23,797 nt of DNA, from contig PBXZ01000144.1 in the NCBI GenBank assembly GCA_002729415.1, forward strand, positions 1 to 23,797. Reading direction: 5' to 3'. Positions 15,050-22,416 of this stretch are shown here, in pieces. Numbering within the stretch: position 1 is the first letter of the stretch; each line of letters begins with the position of its first letter. The position numbers and the translations under genes are program-made. Under the pieces are notes generated by a model, which ran no database searches, was not told the origin of the DNA, and saw only the letters and a program-made list of their open reading frames with translations. This DNA is from UBA9662 sp002729415 (GTDB lineage Bacteria; Poribacteria; WGA-4E; UBA9662).

Positions 15050-15823
15050 ATGCTCCAAGTTGAGATCCTTGATCCTACGGAAACAAGAAAAGCGGCGAAC
15101 ATCTTCCATCGAGATGGTTTCACCATTATCCAAAGTGCGTTGACGGCTGATCAACTTGTAATGGCACAATCTGGAGCTGATCGTGTTATTACCCAACAGA
15201 TGAAACAAATTCCACTTGACCAAGCCAACCGCGGATATGCTCGCTACTCTTTCGGCTCACAAGTGCACCATCCAGAATGGGCTCAGTTAATTGATAATCC
15301 ATCCATTCTACCAATTCTAGAAGCTATCTGGAATAGCTCTGACTTTGTCTGCTCAGGCGCAGGCGGAGACTACTCAACCCCAGGAGCCGAAATTCAGCCA
15401 CTTCATAGTGATCTTGGTGATTTTTTCAATGATTCATTGGGACTCGTCACTGTTAAGGACATACCAACACCGTTTATCGTTGTGAACTATTTGATGGTTG
15501 AGTTTACGCAGATGAATGGAGCGACACGATTTGTGCCAGGGACACATCGCACACGTACGCCAATTCCNACATTGGAAGAGGAACCGGAACGTTTCAAACA
15601 GTCCTTTATTTGCGCCCCAGCAGGTACGGCTCTTGTCCGTGATGTACGATGCTGGCATGGTGGAAACCCAAACATTTCGAACCAAATTCGACCTATGCTT
15701 GGTATTGGATACTTTGCNCCTTGGTATCGAGATAGACGCTTTGAACCACTCCTACCCCTTCAACTTCATCAAACCCTTTCCAATCGGGCCCAGCATCTTT
15801 CGCGTTTTCTCGTCAAACACTAG
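15050..15823 (+). CDS. PhyH-family Fe(II)/2-oxoglutarate-dependent oxygenase
   Basis: 257 residues, with all expected catalytic residues: H119-x-D121 in P-L-H-S-D, distal H203 in C-W-H-G-G, and R214 eleven residues later for 2-oxoglutarate. F-H-R-D-G-F-T-I-I near residue 20 is the family opening and G-A-T-R-F-V-P-G-T-H is the strand before the distal site. I start it at the ATG at 15050, with one base between it and the previous stop, because a longer in-frame reading from 14939 lies inside the preceding gene and is not PhyH-like. Translation is probably coupled to the preceding gene. Likely hydroxylates or oxidatively cleaves a small molecule; the substrate is unknown, and phytanoyl-CoA is unlikely in bacteria. 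Confidence 0.9.
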   Translation: MLQVEILDPTETRKAANIFHRDGFTIIQSALTADQLVMAQSGADRVITQQMKQIPLDQANRGYARYSFGSQVHHPEWAQLIDNPSILPILEAIWNSSDFVCSGAGGDYSTPGAEIQPLHSDLGDFFNDSLGLVTVKDIPTPFIVVNYLMVEFTQMNGATRFVPGTHRTRTPIXTLEEEPERFKQSFICAPAGTALVRDVRCWHGGNPNISNQIRPMLGIGYFXPWYRDRRFEPLLPLQLHQTLSNRAQHLSRFLVKH

Positions 15824-16140
15824 NCATATTTAAACNGGGATCTTGCTGCACCGATTTATGTTGAAAACAGCCTATAAATTTACCCCGAATTGACGTTAGG
15901 NTCCTCCAGTTTGGAACTTGGAATTGACTCGTCTTCAGATATCAATGAGATTNCGGACAACCTATTGAAGATGTGTTCATGAGCCATGGCGACNTGAAGA
16001 ACAAGAGATCAAGGCGATCTTATCAGACTAAATTACTTNTTGGAAACACCAAGCTCAGAGTTCTTGACATTCGATCCGAAATATGCGACTTTGTAGAGGT
16101 AACCAACTGACAGNCCTGAATGAAGGGAGGGGAACCCTTT
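15824..16140. other. Intergenic region with possible degenerate coding remnants
   Basis: This 317-bp gap breaks the otherwise tight PhyH cluster. Short protein-like pieces appear in different frames: an S-S-L-E-L-G-I-D-S-S-S-D-I-N-E-I piece, a G-Q-P-I-E-D-V-F-M-S-H-G-D piece around 15958-15993, and an E-E-Q-E-I-K-A-I-L-S-D piece ending in TAA at 16029-16031. Together they could be the frameshifted end of a lost gene, but no family is recognisable. A TTGACA at 16064-16069 has no good -10 at 16-18 bp. The strong ribosome site for the next gene is at 16125-16132. Confidence 0.35.
16125..16132 (+). promoter_or_regulatory. Shine-Dalgarno (GGGAGGGG) that sets a TTG start at 16141
   Basis: This is among the strongest ribosome sites in the window. 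It lies inside the stretch that would be coding if the ATG at 16120 were used, but eight bases before an in-frame TTG at 16141. The position argues that translation begins at the TTG. Confidence 0.65.
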
Positions 16141-16920
16141 TTGCGATTCCTAACTGCTNAACAGGTAAACCAATTCAAGCTCAATGGCTTTCTGGTAGTT
16201 GAAGACGTACTGTCCAAAGATGAGATCGAGGTGCTAGCTGAACGCACCGACCTCATCGCAGCAAACAAGGTCAATCAAGTTCCGGATACTAGCATTCAAC
16301 TGGAAAAAATATTCGTCAATGGTGAACAGCCGGTTGCGGACAAGATCTTGTCTGTACGTAAACTCTATAATCTAGCCGTCTACGATCAAGTAATGTGGGA
16401 ACATGTCACTCATACCAAAATCGTGGATATCATCACTGATCTTTTAGTNACAGATGANGTCAAGATGTACGGAGATCAGCTATTTATGAAGGCACCAAAA
16501 ACAGGGACAGCACAAGGATGGCATCAAGATTCAGCTTCATGGCGCGACATCTTCCCCATGGACTTAGTCACAGCCTGGACAGCTATTGACCATGCAACAG
16601 AAGAAAACGGATGCTTGAATTTTATCCCNGGAACACATCGTTGGGGCATGATGCAATCAAACAGACTGAAACCATTTTTATCGGATCTTGGTAGCAACCA
16701 GTGGCCGACTGTACCTGTGCCATTGCGAGCTGGTAGCATCAGTTTTCACCACAGCCTCACTTTACACATGAGCCATGCCAACCACTCTAGTCATCGTCGC
16801 CGTGGATACGCTGTTCACTATATGCGTGCGACTTCATGGCGAGACGAGTCAGTAACAGATGCCCCCAAGATGCCCCCGTTTAAGCAAGTGTGTGGACGTG
16901 CATTTCCTAACCGTGTGTAA
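16141..16920 (+). CDS. PhyH-family Fe(II)/2-oxoglutarate-dependent oxygenase
   Basis: 259 residues from a TTG start. Beginning there gives M-R-F-L-T-A-x-Q-V-N-Q-F-K-L-N-G-F-L-V-V, the normal PhyH N-terminus, whereas the ATG at 16120 adds seven residues encoded by the ribosome site. Catalytic residues: H128-x-D130 in G-W-H-Q-D, the distal H209 in L-T-L-H-M-S, and R220 or R221. W-T-A-I-D and E-N-G-C-L-N-F-I-x-G-T-H are typical core strands. This subfamily (W-H-Q-D, L-H-x-S) is distant from the two upstream PhyH proteins, so the three are not recent duplicates. Five bases after its stop comes a Gfo/Idh gene, suggesting that the two act on the same compound. Confidence 0.9.
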   Translation: MRFLTAXQVNQFKLNGFLVVEDVLSKDEIEVLAERTDLIAANKVNQVPDTSIQLEKIFVNGEQPVADKILSVRKLYNLAVYDQVMWEHVTHTKIVDIITDLLXTDXVKMYGDQLFMKAPKTGTAQGWHQDSASWRDIFPMDLVTAWTAIDHATEENGCLNFIXGTHRWGMMQSNRLKPFLSDLGSNQWPTVPVPLRAGSISFHHSLTLHMSHANHSSHRRRGYAVHYMRATSWRDESVTDAPKMPPFKQVCGRAFPNRV

Positions 16921-16925
16921 ATCTG

Positions 16926-18053
16926 ATGCCTGAGACTTATAAAGTTGCTGTTATTGGATCAACCGGCAGAGGTGGTTACGGTCATGGTTTGGACAAAGTA
17001 TTTAAAGATCTAGACAATGTTAAACTNGTAGCTGTGGCAGACGGTGATCCTGAAGGATTGATCAAAACTGGAAACCGGTTAAACGTCTCCAATCTTTATG
17101 GTGACTATCGACAGATGCTGGAANTGGAAAAGCCTGATCTCGTCAGCATCGCACCCGGCTGGGTTTCGGAGCGGGTACCGATGATTGAAGCTGCGGCTTC
17201 AGTTGGAAGCCACATCTATTGCGAAAAACCAGTGGCTGGCAGCCTGATCGAAATTGATGCTATTGTCAATGCATGCAGTAGAGGAAACATAAAAATGGCA
17301 ATTGCCCATCAGTGGCGTGCCATGCCTTCCATTAGGCAAGCTATCAGAGATGTCGTATCAGGAAAGTTTGGGAAACTGCTGAGGATCTGGACACGTCCTA
17401 AGGATGACAGCCGAGGTGGTGGTGAAGAACTTTTGTTACATGGCACACACCTATTTGATTTGATGATGGCTTTCAGTAATACTCCTCGCTGGGTTAATGG
17501 TCATATACTACAGAATGGGAGGGAATCTACCCTATCAGATTCCCACCANGGCACGCAGCCTGTTGGCCCCATCATCGGCGATTCAATCTCGGCTACATTC
17601 GGTTTTGATAATGGCGTTCGGGGATTCTTTGAATCTACAGCCAATCTGGCAATTCCGGGCCAGTCGAACTTTAATAATCTCTTTGGCATGTCAATTGAAT
17701 GCGAGCAGGCAAGNCTAGAGCTCCGTGAACCTGGCGATTGCTACATTTATCCAGCACCGCGAGTATTGCCAGATCAGGAGCATTTGNCTTGGAAAAAGGT
17801 CTGGATTGAAGGCTGGCACGACAAATACNACCACAGTANCCTTTGGAAAAATTTTCTTCATTTGGGTAACCAGATTCTTGTCAAAGANNTGATCANGGCT
17901 ATTGAAACGGAAGCAGAACCNCTTTCCAGTATCAGCANGGCACGTTACATCAACGAAATGGTCCAAGGAGTGTACCTATCNCACTTTTCCGATGGTCGCC
18001 GAATCGACATTCCNCTGGTAGATCGTGCACACCCATTGGAATCCTCNGAATAG
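16926..18053 (+). CDS. Gfo/Idh/MocA family NAD(P)-dependent oxidoreductase
   Basis: 375 residues. The nucleotide-binding loop reads G-S-T-G-R-G (11-16) instead of the usual G-x-G-x-x-G order seen in the first family member of this window. The E-K-P signature is at 100-102 and a H-G-T-H-L-F-D segment supplies the catalytic-site His and Asp in the second domain. H-Q-W-R-A-M follows the Rossmann fold. Cytoplasmic. No ribosome site is evident, and the five-base spacing after the PhyH gene suggests coupled translation. It shares little with the oxidoreductase at 1287, so the two probably have different substrates. The last 300 bp contain several Ns. A PhyH and Gfo/Idh pair is a recurring neighbourhood in poribacteria-like genomes, but its product is not known. 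Confidence 0.9.
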   Translation: MPETYKVAVIGSTGRGGYGHGLDKVFKDLDNVKXVAVADGDPEGLIKTGNRLNVSNLYGDYRQMLEXEKPDLVSIAPGWVSERVPMIEAAASVGSHIYCEKPVAGSLIEIDAIVNACSRGNIKMAIAHQWRAMPSIRQAIRDVVSGKFGKLLRIWTRPKDDSRGGGEELLLHGTHLFDLMMAFSNTPRWVNGHILQNGRESTLSDSHXGTQPVGPIIGDSISATFGFDNGVRGFFESTANLAIPGQSNFNNLFGMSIECEQAXLELREPGDCYIYPAPRVLPDQEHLXWKKVWIEGWHDKYXHSXLWKNFLHLGNQILVKXXIXAIETEAEXLSSISXARYINEMVQGVYLXHFSDGRRIDIXLVDRAHPLESXE

Positions 18054-18341
18054 AGAACGATAGATATTNCCGAATTCTTTTAGTTGTCAATCCNCTTTAA
18101 TAACGTTGTTCAGTTGAGTTTCATTAAAGACTTAATATTTCTGAGACTCCCTAATCTGCCGATCAATCCNCTCTAAACCATGTCCGATCCGCAATTGATA
18201 TATTATGCCAACCAAAGATCAATTGTATCCATTCGTTTCTCTATGTTATATTGGAATCTCAGTAGTTTCATGTCATCCGACCTTTGATGTTCATCCTTTC
18301 CTGTAAACTGGCTTCTANTAACACCCAAATTTAAAGGTTCA
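18054..18341. other. Intergenic region before the membrane-protein pair
   Basis: 288 bp without a coding signal. TCAATCCnCT(T/C)TAA occurs at 18087-18100 and 18163-18176 as a 14-bp direct repeat with one difference. A promoter candidate lies at 18223-18252. No terminator-like hairpin with a T run was found after the Gfo/Idh stop. Confidence 0.5.
18223..18252 (+). promoter_or_regulatory. Promoter candidate for the DUF6785-type pair
   Basis: TTGTAT (18223-18228) and TATATT (18247-18252) are 18 bp apart, and TG stands one base upstream of the -10, again an extended -10 form. Transcription would start about 80 nt before the ATG at 18342. Confidence 0.4.
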
Positions 18342-20246
18342 ATGCGTACACGATTATACGCTGGTATATTCTTAGGATTAATCTTAATTCCTATCAACGC
18401 TCACTGGATAGCCCTGGTAAGTGGTGTAAATCATTCACTTCAGCCGGCATATGGTTCTTTATTTATTGCCCCTGTCATTAATTTATTTTTTATTCTATTC
18501 CTAAATTTGATTTTAAAAAATGTAGCACCACAATTGGTACTAAATCGACTGGAATGCATTGTCATTTATGAGATGCTGGTTATGCTATGTCTTACCTCTG
18601 GACATAATCCGATGGATTTTCTGCTCGGTACACTGATCCACCCTTTCTGGTTTGCCTCACCAGAAAACGAATATGCAACACTCTTTCATAGACACATTCC
18701 ACGATGGTTTACCATAGAAAACAAAGAAGTCCTAACAGGACTTTTTAATGGAGAATCTTCCCTGTATACCTCGGAATATTTGACAGCATGGTTATGGCCG
18801 GTAATTCTCTGGTCAGGCATTACCTTTTTAATCTTTTTTATGCTTCTGTGTCTGAACAGTATCCAGAGATCACAATGGATAAACAGAGAAAAGTTGAGCT
18901 ACCCAATTGCACAACTACCTATTGCAATGACAAAATCCGGCTTTTTCAACCAAAAACTACTATGGATTGGNTTTCTGTTTGTCGCNTTGATTCAGATTCT
19001 GAATNGNCTAAACTTTCTNTTTCCGTTTGTACCAAGAATACCNCTGAAAATATCCAATTTCGGTTCCACNGTTTTCACCACTAAACCCTGGAATGCAATT
19101 GGATGGCTACCATTNTTTTTTTATCCGTGGGTTATCGGGTTGACGTTTTTTGTGCCACTGGACTTGTCATTTTCAGTATGGTTCTTTTTTTTACTTACCA
19201 AAAGCCAACTTGTTATCGGTAATCTTGGTGGATTGGAGTTTCTACCCGGATTCCCATACTATAATCATCAAGGACTTGGGGCTTGGATCACTTTAGGCGG
19301 GTTAACTCTCTGGCAAAGTAAAGAGCATATTAAAGACATCATTTCCAAATTATTCGGCAACCAAACTGATAATCATGATACACCAACAGATCCATCAGGA
19401 CACCGATGGGCACTGTTGGGAATGGTCTTCAGTTCTATTATCCTCGTCTTACTCTTTCATCAAGCGGGAATGTCCTTCAGCATTATACTGGCCTTTTTTG
19501 CTATATATATTGTTATGTCTGTTGCTATCACACATGCTAGGGCAACCGTTGGTATTCCGTATCATGAAGTCATCTATACACACCCGCAGTTGATTTTAGT
19601 GTCCGTTTTGGGCACGCGATATATTGGAGCCAAAAACCTGACATTGATGTCATTTTTATACCCATACGTTCGAGACAATGTCTCTCACCCAATGCCAAGC
19701 CAACTGGAAGGATTCAAAATTGCCGCGGTTACCGGCATGAAGCATCAAAAAGTGATGTTAGTGATGACTGCCGGATTGTTCTTTTCCATCTTCGCCTCAT
19801 TCTGGAGTTACCTCCATGTTATGTACAAGTATGGTATAAATCACGCAAGTGGTTATTTCATTGGTATTGGGCAAGAGAACTTTGGCCGGGTTTTGCTTTC
19901 TTGGTTGGTATATCCGCAAACCACAGATCATGTAGGACTATCGTTTACAGCTTTAGCTTCAGTATGCACAATCTTCTTAATGATAATGAGAAGAAGCTTT
20001 CTATGGTGGTCATTTCACCCAGCAGGCTATGCACTAGGAATGTCTTCTGGAACAGTTTGGGTCTGGAGTGCCGTTTTCACTGGATGGGTAATCAAATTGG
20101 CTATCTTAAAACTCGGTGGATTGAAGATGTACCGGAGGACAGCTCCATTTTTCTGTGGCTTAGTTTTGGGAGACTACGTCATTGGTTTTGCTTGGAGCAT
20201 CATTGGATTAATATTCAATATATCGGTTTATCGCGTTTGGTATTAA
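18342..20246 (+). CDS. Large polytopic membrane protein, DUF6785/DUF6784-type (paralogue 1)
   Basis: 634 residues with about a dozen hydrophobic segments and no signal peptide, so an integral inner-membrane protein. Landmarks: G-V-N-H-S-L-Q-P near 28-35, E-x-x-V-I-Y-E-M-L-V in the third helix, F-A-S-P-E-N-E (104-110) followed by H-I-P-R-W, R-E-K-L-S-Y-P-I-A-Q-L-P, H-P-M-P-S-Q-L-E-G-F-K, W-S-F-H-P-A-G-Y-A, and near the C-terminus I-L-K-L-G-G-L-K-M-Y-R-R-T-A-P-F-F-C-G-L. The same blocks occur in the next gene, so they are tandem paralogues. The size and layout suggest a transporter, perhaps with a remote link to oligopeptide-transporter-like proteins, but no function is established. AAAGG at 18333-18337 precedes the ATG. 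A terminator-like hairpin lies in the early coding part (18724-18746). Confidence 0.8.
   Translation: MRTRLYAGIFLGLILIPINAHWIALVSGVNHSLQPAYGSLFIAPVINLFFILFLNLILKNVAPQLVLNRLECIVIYEMLVMLCLTSGHNPMDFLLGTLIHPFWFASPENEYATLFHRHIPRWFTIENKEVLTGLFNGESSLYTSEYLTAWLWPVILWSGITFLIFFMLLCLNSIQRSQWINREKLSYPIAQLPIAMTKSGFFNQKLLWIXFLFVXLIQILNXLNFXFPFVPRIXLKISNFGSXVFTTKPWNAIGWLPXFFYPWVIGLTFFVPLDLSFSVWFFFLLTKSQLVIGNLGGLEFLPGFPYYNHQGLGAWITLGGLTLWQSKEHIKDIISKLFGNQTDNHDTPTDPSGHRWALLGMVFSSIILVLLFHQAGMSFSIILAFFAIYIVMSVAITHARATVGIPYHEVIYTHPQLILVSVLGTRYIGAKNLTLMSFLYPYVRDNVSHPMPSQLEGFKIAAVTGMKHQKVMLVMTAGLFFSIFASFWSYLHVMYKYGINHASGYFIGIGQENFGRVLLSWLVYPQTTDHVGLSFTALASVCTIFLMIMRRSFLWWSFHPAGYALGMSSGTVWVWSAVFTGWVIKLAILKLGGLKMYRRTAPFFCGLVLGDYVIGFAWSIIGLIFNISVYRVWY
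18724..18746 (+). terminator. Intrinsic-terminator-like hairpin inside the first DUF6785-type gene
   Basis: AAGTCCT (18727-18733) and AGGACTT (18737-18743) form a 7-bp stem with a 3-nt loop. It is extended by one G-T and two A-T pairs and followed directly by Ts, giving five Ts in total. The form is that of a weak intrinsic terminator, but it lies 385 bases into the coding sequence. It may cause partial early termination or be chance. Confidence 0.35.
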
Positions 20247-20298
20247 CCAAAACTATTCTAACTGACATTTAACAAAAACACATGTGTCAGACGCAATT

Positions 20299-20334
20299 AT
20301 GATCAAAGCCTTACGAAACGGATTTCGTAGATGA
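20299..20334 (+). CDS. Possible 11-codon leader ORF overlapping the second membrane-protein start
   Basis: ATG at 20299 opens M-I-K-A-L-R-N-G-F-R-R and stops at TGA 20332-20334, overlapping the ATG at 20331 in an ATGA arrangement. Such overlaps normally allow translational coupling. The leader has no strong ribosome site, so it may not be translated. The overlap with the hairpin at 20312-20329 makes it a possible control element. Confidence 0.25.
   Translation: MIKALRNGFRR
20312..20329 (+). promoter_or_regulatory. 7-bp hairpin with the ribosome site in its loop, at the second membrane-protein start
   Basis: TACGAAA and TTTCGTA pair around the loop CGGA. The GGA in the loop (20320-20322) is the only Shine-Dalgarno-like sequence, eight bases before the ATG at 20331; the stem ends one base before that ATG. 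Folding would leave the GGA in a tight loop and block the start region, so ribosomes reading the leader ORF could open it. Confidence 0.45.
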
Positions 20335-22265
20335 AAAAGGTCGTCCAAAAGCAGATAACCACCAGATCTGTGCTGATTGGAGCCAGTGTAGCTATCTTTG
20401 TCAATCTGGCCTCTCCTTATACTGAAAGCGTTGGTTTCAGCAACTTTTCGTGGAGTTATCTTCCTGAAGGAGCAGCCATCCCGATGTTGCTCATTTTGGC
20501 TATTAATGCATTGATCCTGAATGTACGAAAAAAACTAAGTTTAACCCAGAGTGAGCTATTGGTTATTTTCGTTATGGGATTAGTATCTAACGCAACGTCG
20601 ATCTGGTTAATNTACTTTTTTCTCGCGGCAATTGTTTCTCCTCNATACTTCGCTTCACCAGAAAATGAATGGCAGCATCTCCTTCTCCCNCACCTTCCAG
20701 ATTGGTTAATNATCGGCGATATTAATCATGCTGTCCAATGGTTTTACGAAGGTCTNCCATCAGGNGCGAAAATGCCCTGGCAAGATTGGATCATCCCTCT
20801 AACAGTGTGGTCAACTTTCTTTGTTGCCCTCATCTTAGCCTCATATACATTAATTGCCTTCTTTNNCCAACAATGGATAGAACGAGAAAAACTTGCCTAT
20901 CCATTAATGCAACCANTACTCCATCTAACTGAAGGAAGNCGTCATCCTGAACTNTCCGTGTGGTTGAACCCNTTGCTNTGGTTGGGAGTTNCAATCCCAT
21001 TTTCCATTGNTGTTTTGGATNTATGCCATCATATNAAACCNCAAATTCCATCCTTCCCAGTTGATCANCTNGGTTCGCTCAACTGGGGNAGNCCTTTTTC
21101 AGCCCCNGGTCTTTCATCGCTCGCNTGCTGTATCAACTTTATTGCCATCGGGGTCGGGTACTTTGTACCACAAGACGTACTACTGAGTATTTGGCTACTT
21201 TACCTCTTGATAAAAGTTGGAGAAGTCTCAGCATTGTCTTACACTGGTAAATGGTATCTTGGTTCTGGAGGNATGTTTGTCTGGGGAAACGCAGCGATTG
21301 CCTGGCAATCTTTNGGCGCATTTATTGTCTTTGTTGTATTTTTTATTTACCGTGCCAGACAACATCTCTGGCANTTCGTTAGTTCATCATTGGAAAATAC
21401 TCAGCCTGACCAAAACAGGCTGATGTCACCAAGAAGTGCGNTGATAACATTTGGAGCCAGTATTGTCTTTATGCTGATATGGCTGACTCAATCAGGACTT
21501 CAATTTAAAATAAGCGTGATTTTTATACCGTTGCTGATGCTGATTTATCTCGGAATTTCTCGTGTGATTTGCCAATCAGGTATTTTTTATGTNGTCCCCC
21601 CAATGATTGCCCAAAACCCATGTATCCANCTTTTTTCACCCCGGCGAATTGGTGCACAAGGCATGAGCTCACTGGGTTTGACTTACGCTTGGCATGGTGA
21701 TGTTCAATCTGTTGTGTCTGGTTTAAGCGCGGAAGGAGTGAAATTACAGTCCGCGATTGGTTGCACTGGTCGACAGTTAACAGGCTTGATCTTGTTCGCC
21801 TTGGGTGTAGGTTTACTTGTCGCACCATGGGGAGTAATTCTCTCTGGATATTGGCAAGGTGCTATAAACTGGAATACATGGTTATTCCGTGGATTCGGCC
21901 CTAATACATACGGCCAAGTGCTGACACAACTTGAATCTTCAATGGGACAAGAACAAATATGGCAACGTCTAGTTTATTTTGGAATTGGCGGATTGCTGAC
22001 AGTAGGCCTAACAATTATGTACTATCAATTCCTTTGGTGGCCAATACACCCAATAGGACTTGCTATCATTTCTTCATTTACTCTGTATACCGTCTACCTT
22101 GGTTTCTTTATCACATGGGCTTGCAAACATACTATATTGCGGTGGGGAGGATTACGTCTCTATGCAAGAGGTATTCCGTTTTTTATCGGATTACTGATTG
22201 GTCATTATCTTGGACGAGCAGTNGCGTTAACCATTTANACTATCTATGGATTGCAATTTGCTTAA
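20331..22265 (+). CDS. Large polytopic membrane protein, DUF6785/DUF6784-type (paralogue 2)
   Basis: 644 residues, many hydrophobic helices, inner membrane. It shares the family blocks with the preceding gene in the same order: F-A-S-P-E-N-E at 107-113 followed by H-L-P-D-W, W-I-E-R-E-K-L-A-Y-P-L-M-Q-P, R-R-I-G-A-Q in the middle, W-W-P-I-H-P-I-G, and the ending I-L-R-W-G-G-L-R-L-Y-A-R-G-I-P-F-F-I-G-L. Outside these blocks the two differ strongly, so the duplication is old and each copy may have its own role, for instance two halves of a hetero-oligomer. The gap to the first copy is 84 bp and has no terminator, so they are probably one operon. About 30 Ns lie in the first half. No function is known for the family. 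Confidence 0.8.
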   Translation: MKKVVQKQITTRSVLIGASVAIFVNLASPYTESVGFSNFSWSYLPEGAAIPMLLILAINALILNVRKKLSLTQSELLVIFVMGLVSNATSIWLXYFFLAAIVSPXYFASPENEWQHLLLXHLPDWLXIGDINHAVQWFYEGXPSXAKMPWQDWIIPLTVWSTFFVALILASYTLIAFFXQQWIEREKLAYPLMQPXLHLTEGXRHPEXSVWLNXLXWLGVXIPFSIXVLDXCHHXKXQIPSFPVDXXGSLNWXXPFSAXGLSSLXCCINFIAIGVGYFVPQDVLLSIWLLYLLIKVGEVSALSYTGKWYLGSGXMFVWGNAAIAWQSXGAFIVFVVFFIYRARQHLWXFVSSSLENTQPDQNRLMSPRSAXITFGASIVFMLIWLTQSGLQFKISVIFIPLLMLIYLGISRVICQSGIFYXVPPMIAQNPCIXLFSPRRIGAQGMSSLGLTYAWHGDVQSVVSGLSAEGVKLQSAIGCTGRQLTGLILFALGVGLLVAPWGVILSGYWQGAINWNTWLFRGFGPNTYGQVLTQLESSMGQEQIWQRLVYFGIGGLLTVGLTIMYYQFLWWPIHPIGLAIISSFTLYTVYLGFFITWACKHTILRWGGLRLYARGIPFFIGLLIGHYLGRAXALTIXTIYGLQFA

Positions 22266-22404
22266 ATCTTCTGCTATAAGATGCGNTTACGTGCTATTTT
22301 ATAAATTAAACACTAAATNTATTCAGATCCTAAANGCACCAACAAAACANTTACCCCATTTATTGGGNTATTATGGTGTAAAGACAANACCTGATTAATA
22401 AAAC

Positions 22405-22409
22405 GGANG
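22405..22409 (+). promoter_or_regulatory. Ribosome site (GGANG) pointing to a TTG start at 22417
   Basis: GGANG is one base before the first in-frame TTG (22411) but seven before the second (22417), so spacing favours 22417. There is no ATG in frame until 22456, which would remove part of the first helix. Confidence 0.45.
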
Positions 22410-22416
22410 TTTGAAA

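Noticed and set aside
16064..16092. Promoter from the TTGACA at 16064-16069
   Set aside because: No acceptable -10 sequence lies 16-18 bp downstream.
18087..18176. Two copies of TCAATCCnCT(T/C)TAA as the start of a repeat array
   Set aside because: Only two copies of 14 bp with one difference; no regular spacing or third copy, so neither a CRISPR nor a clear operator array.
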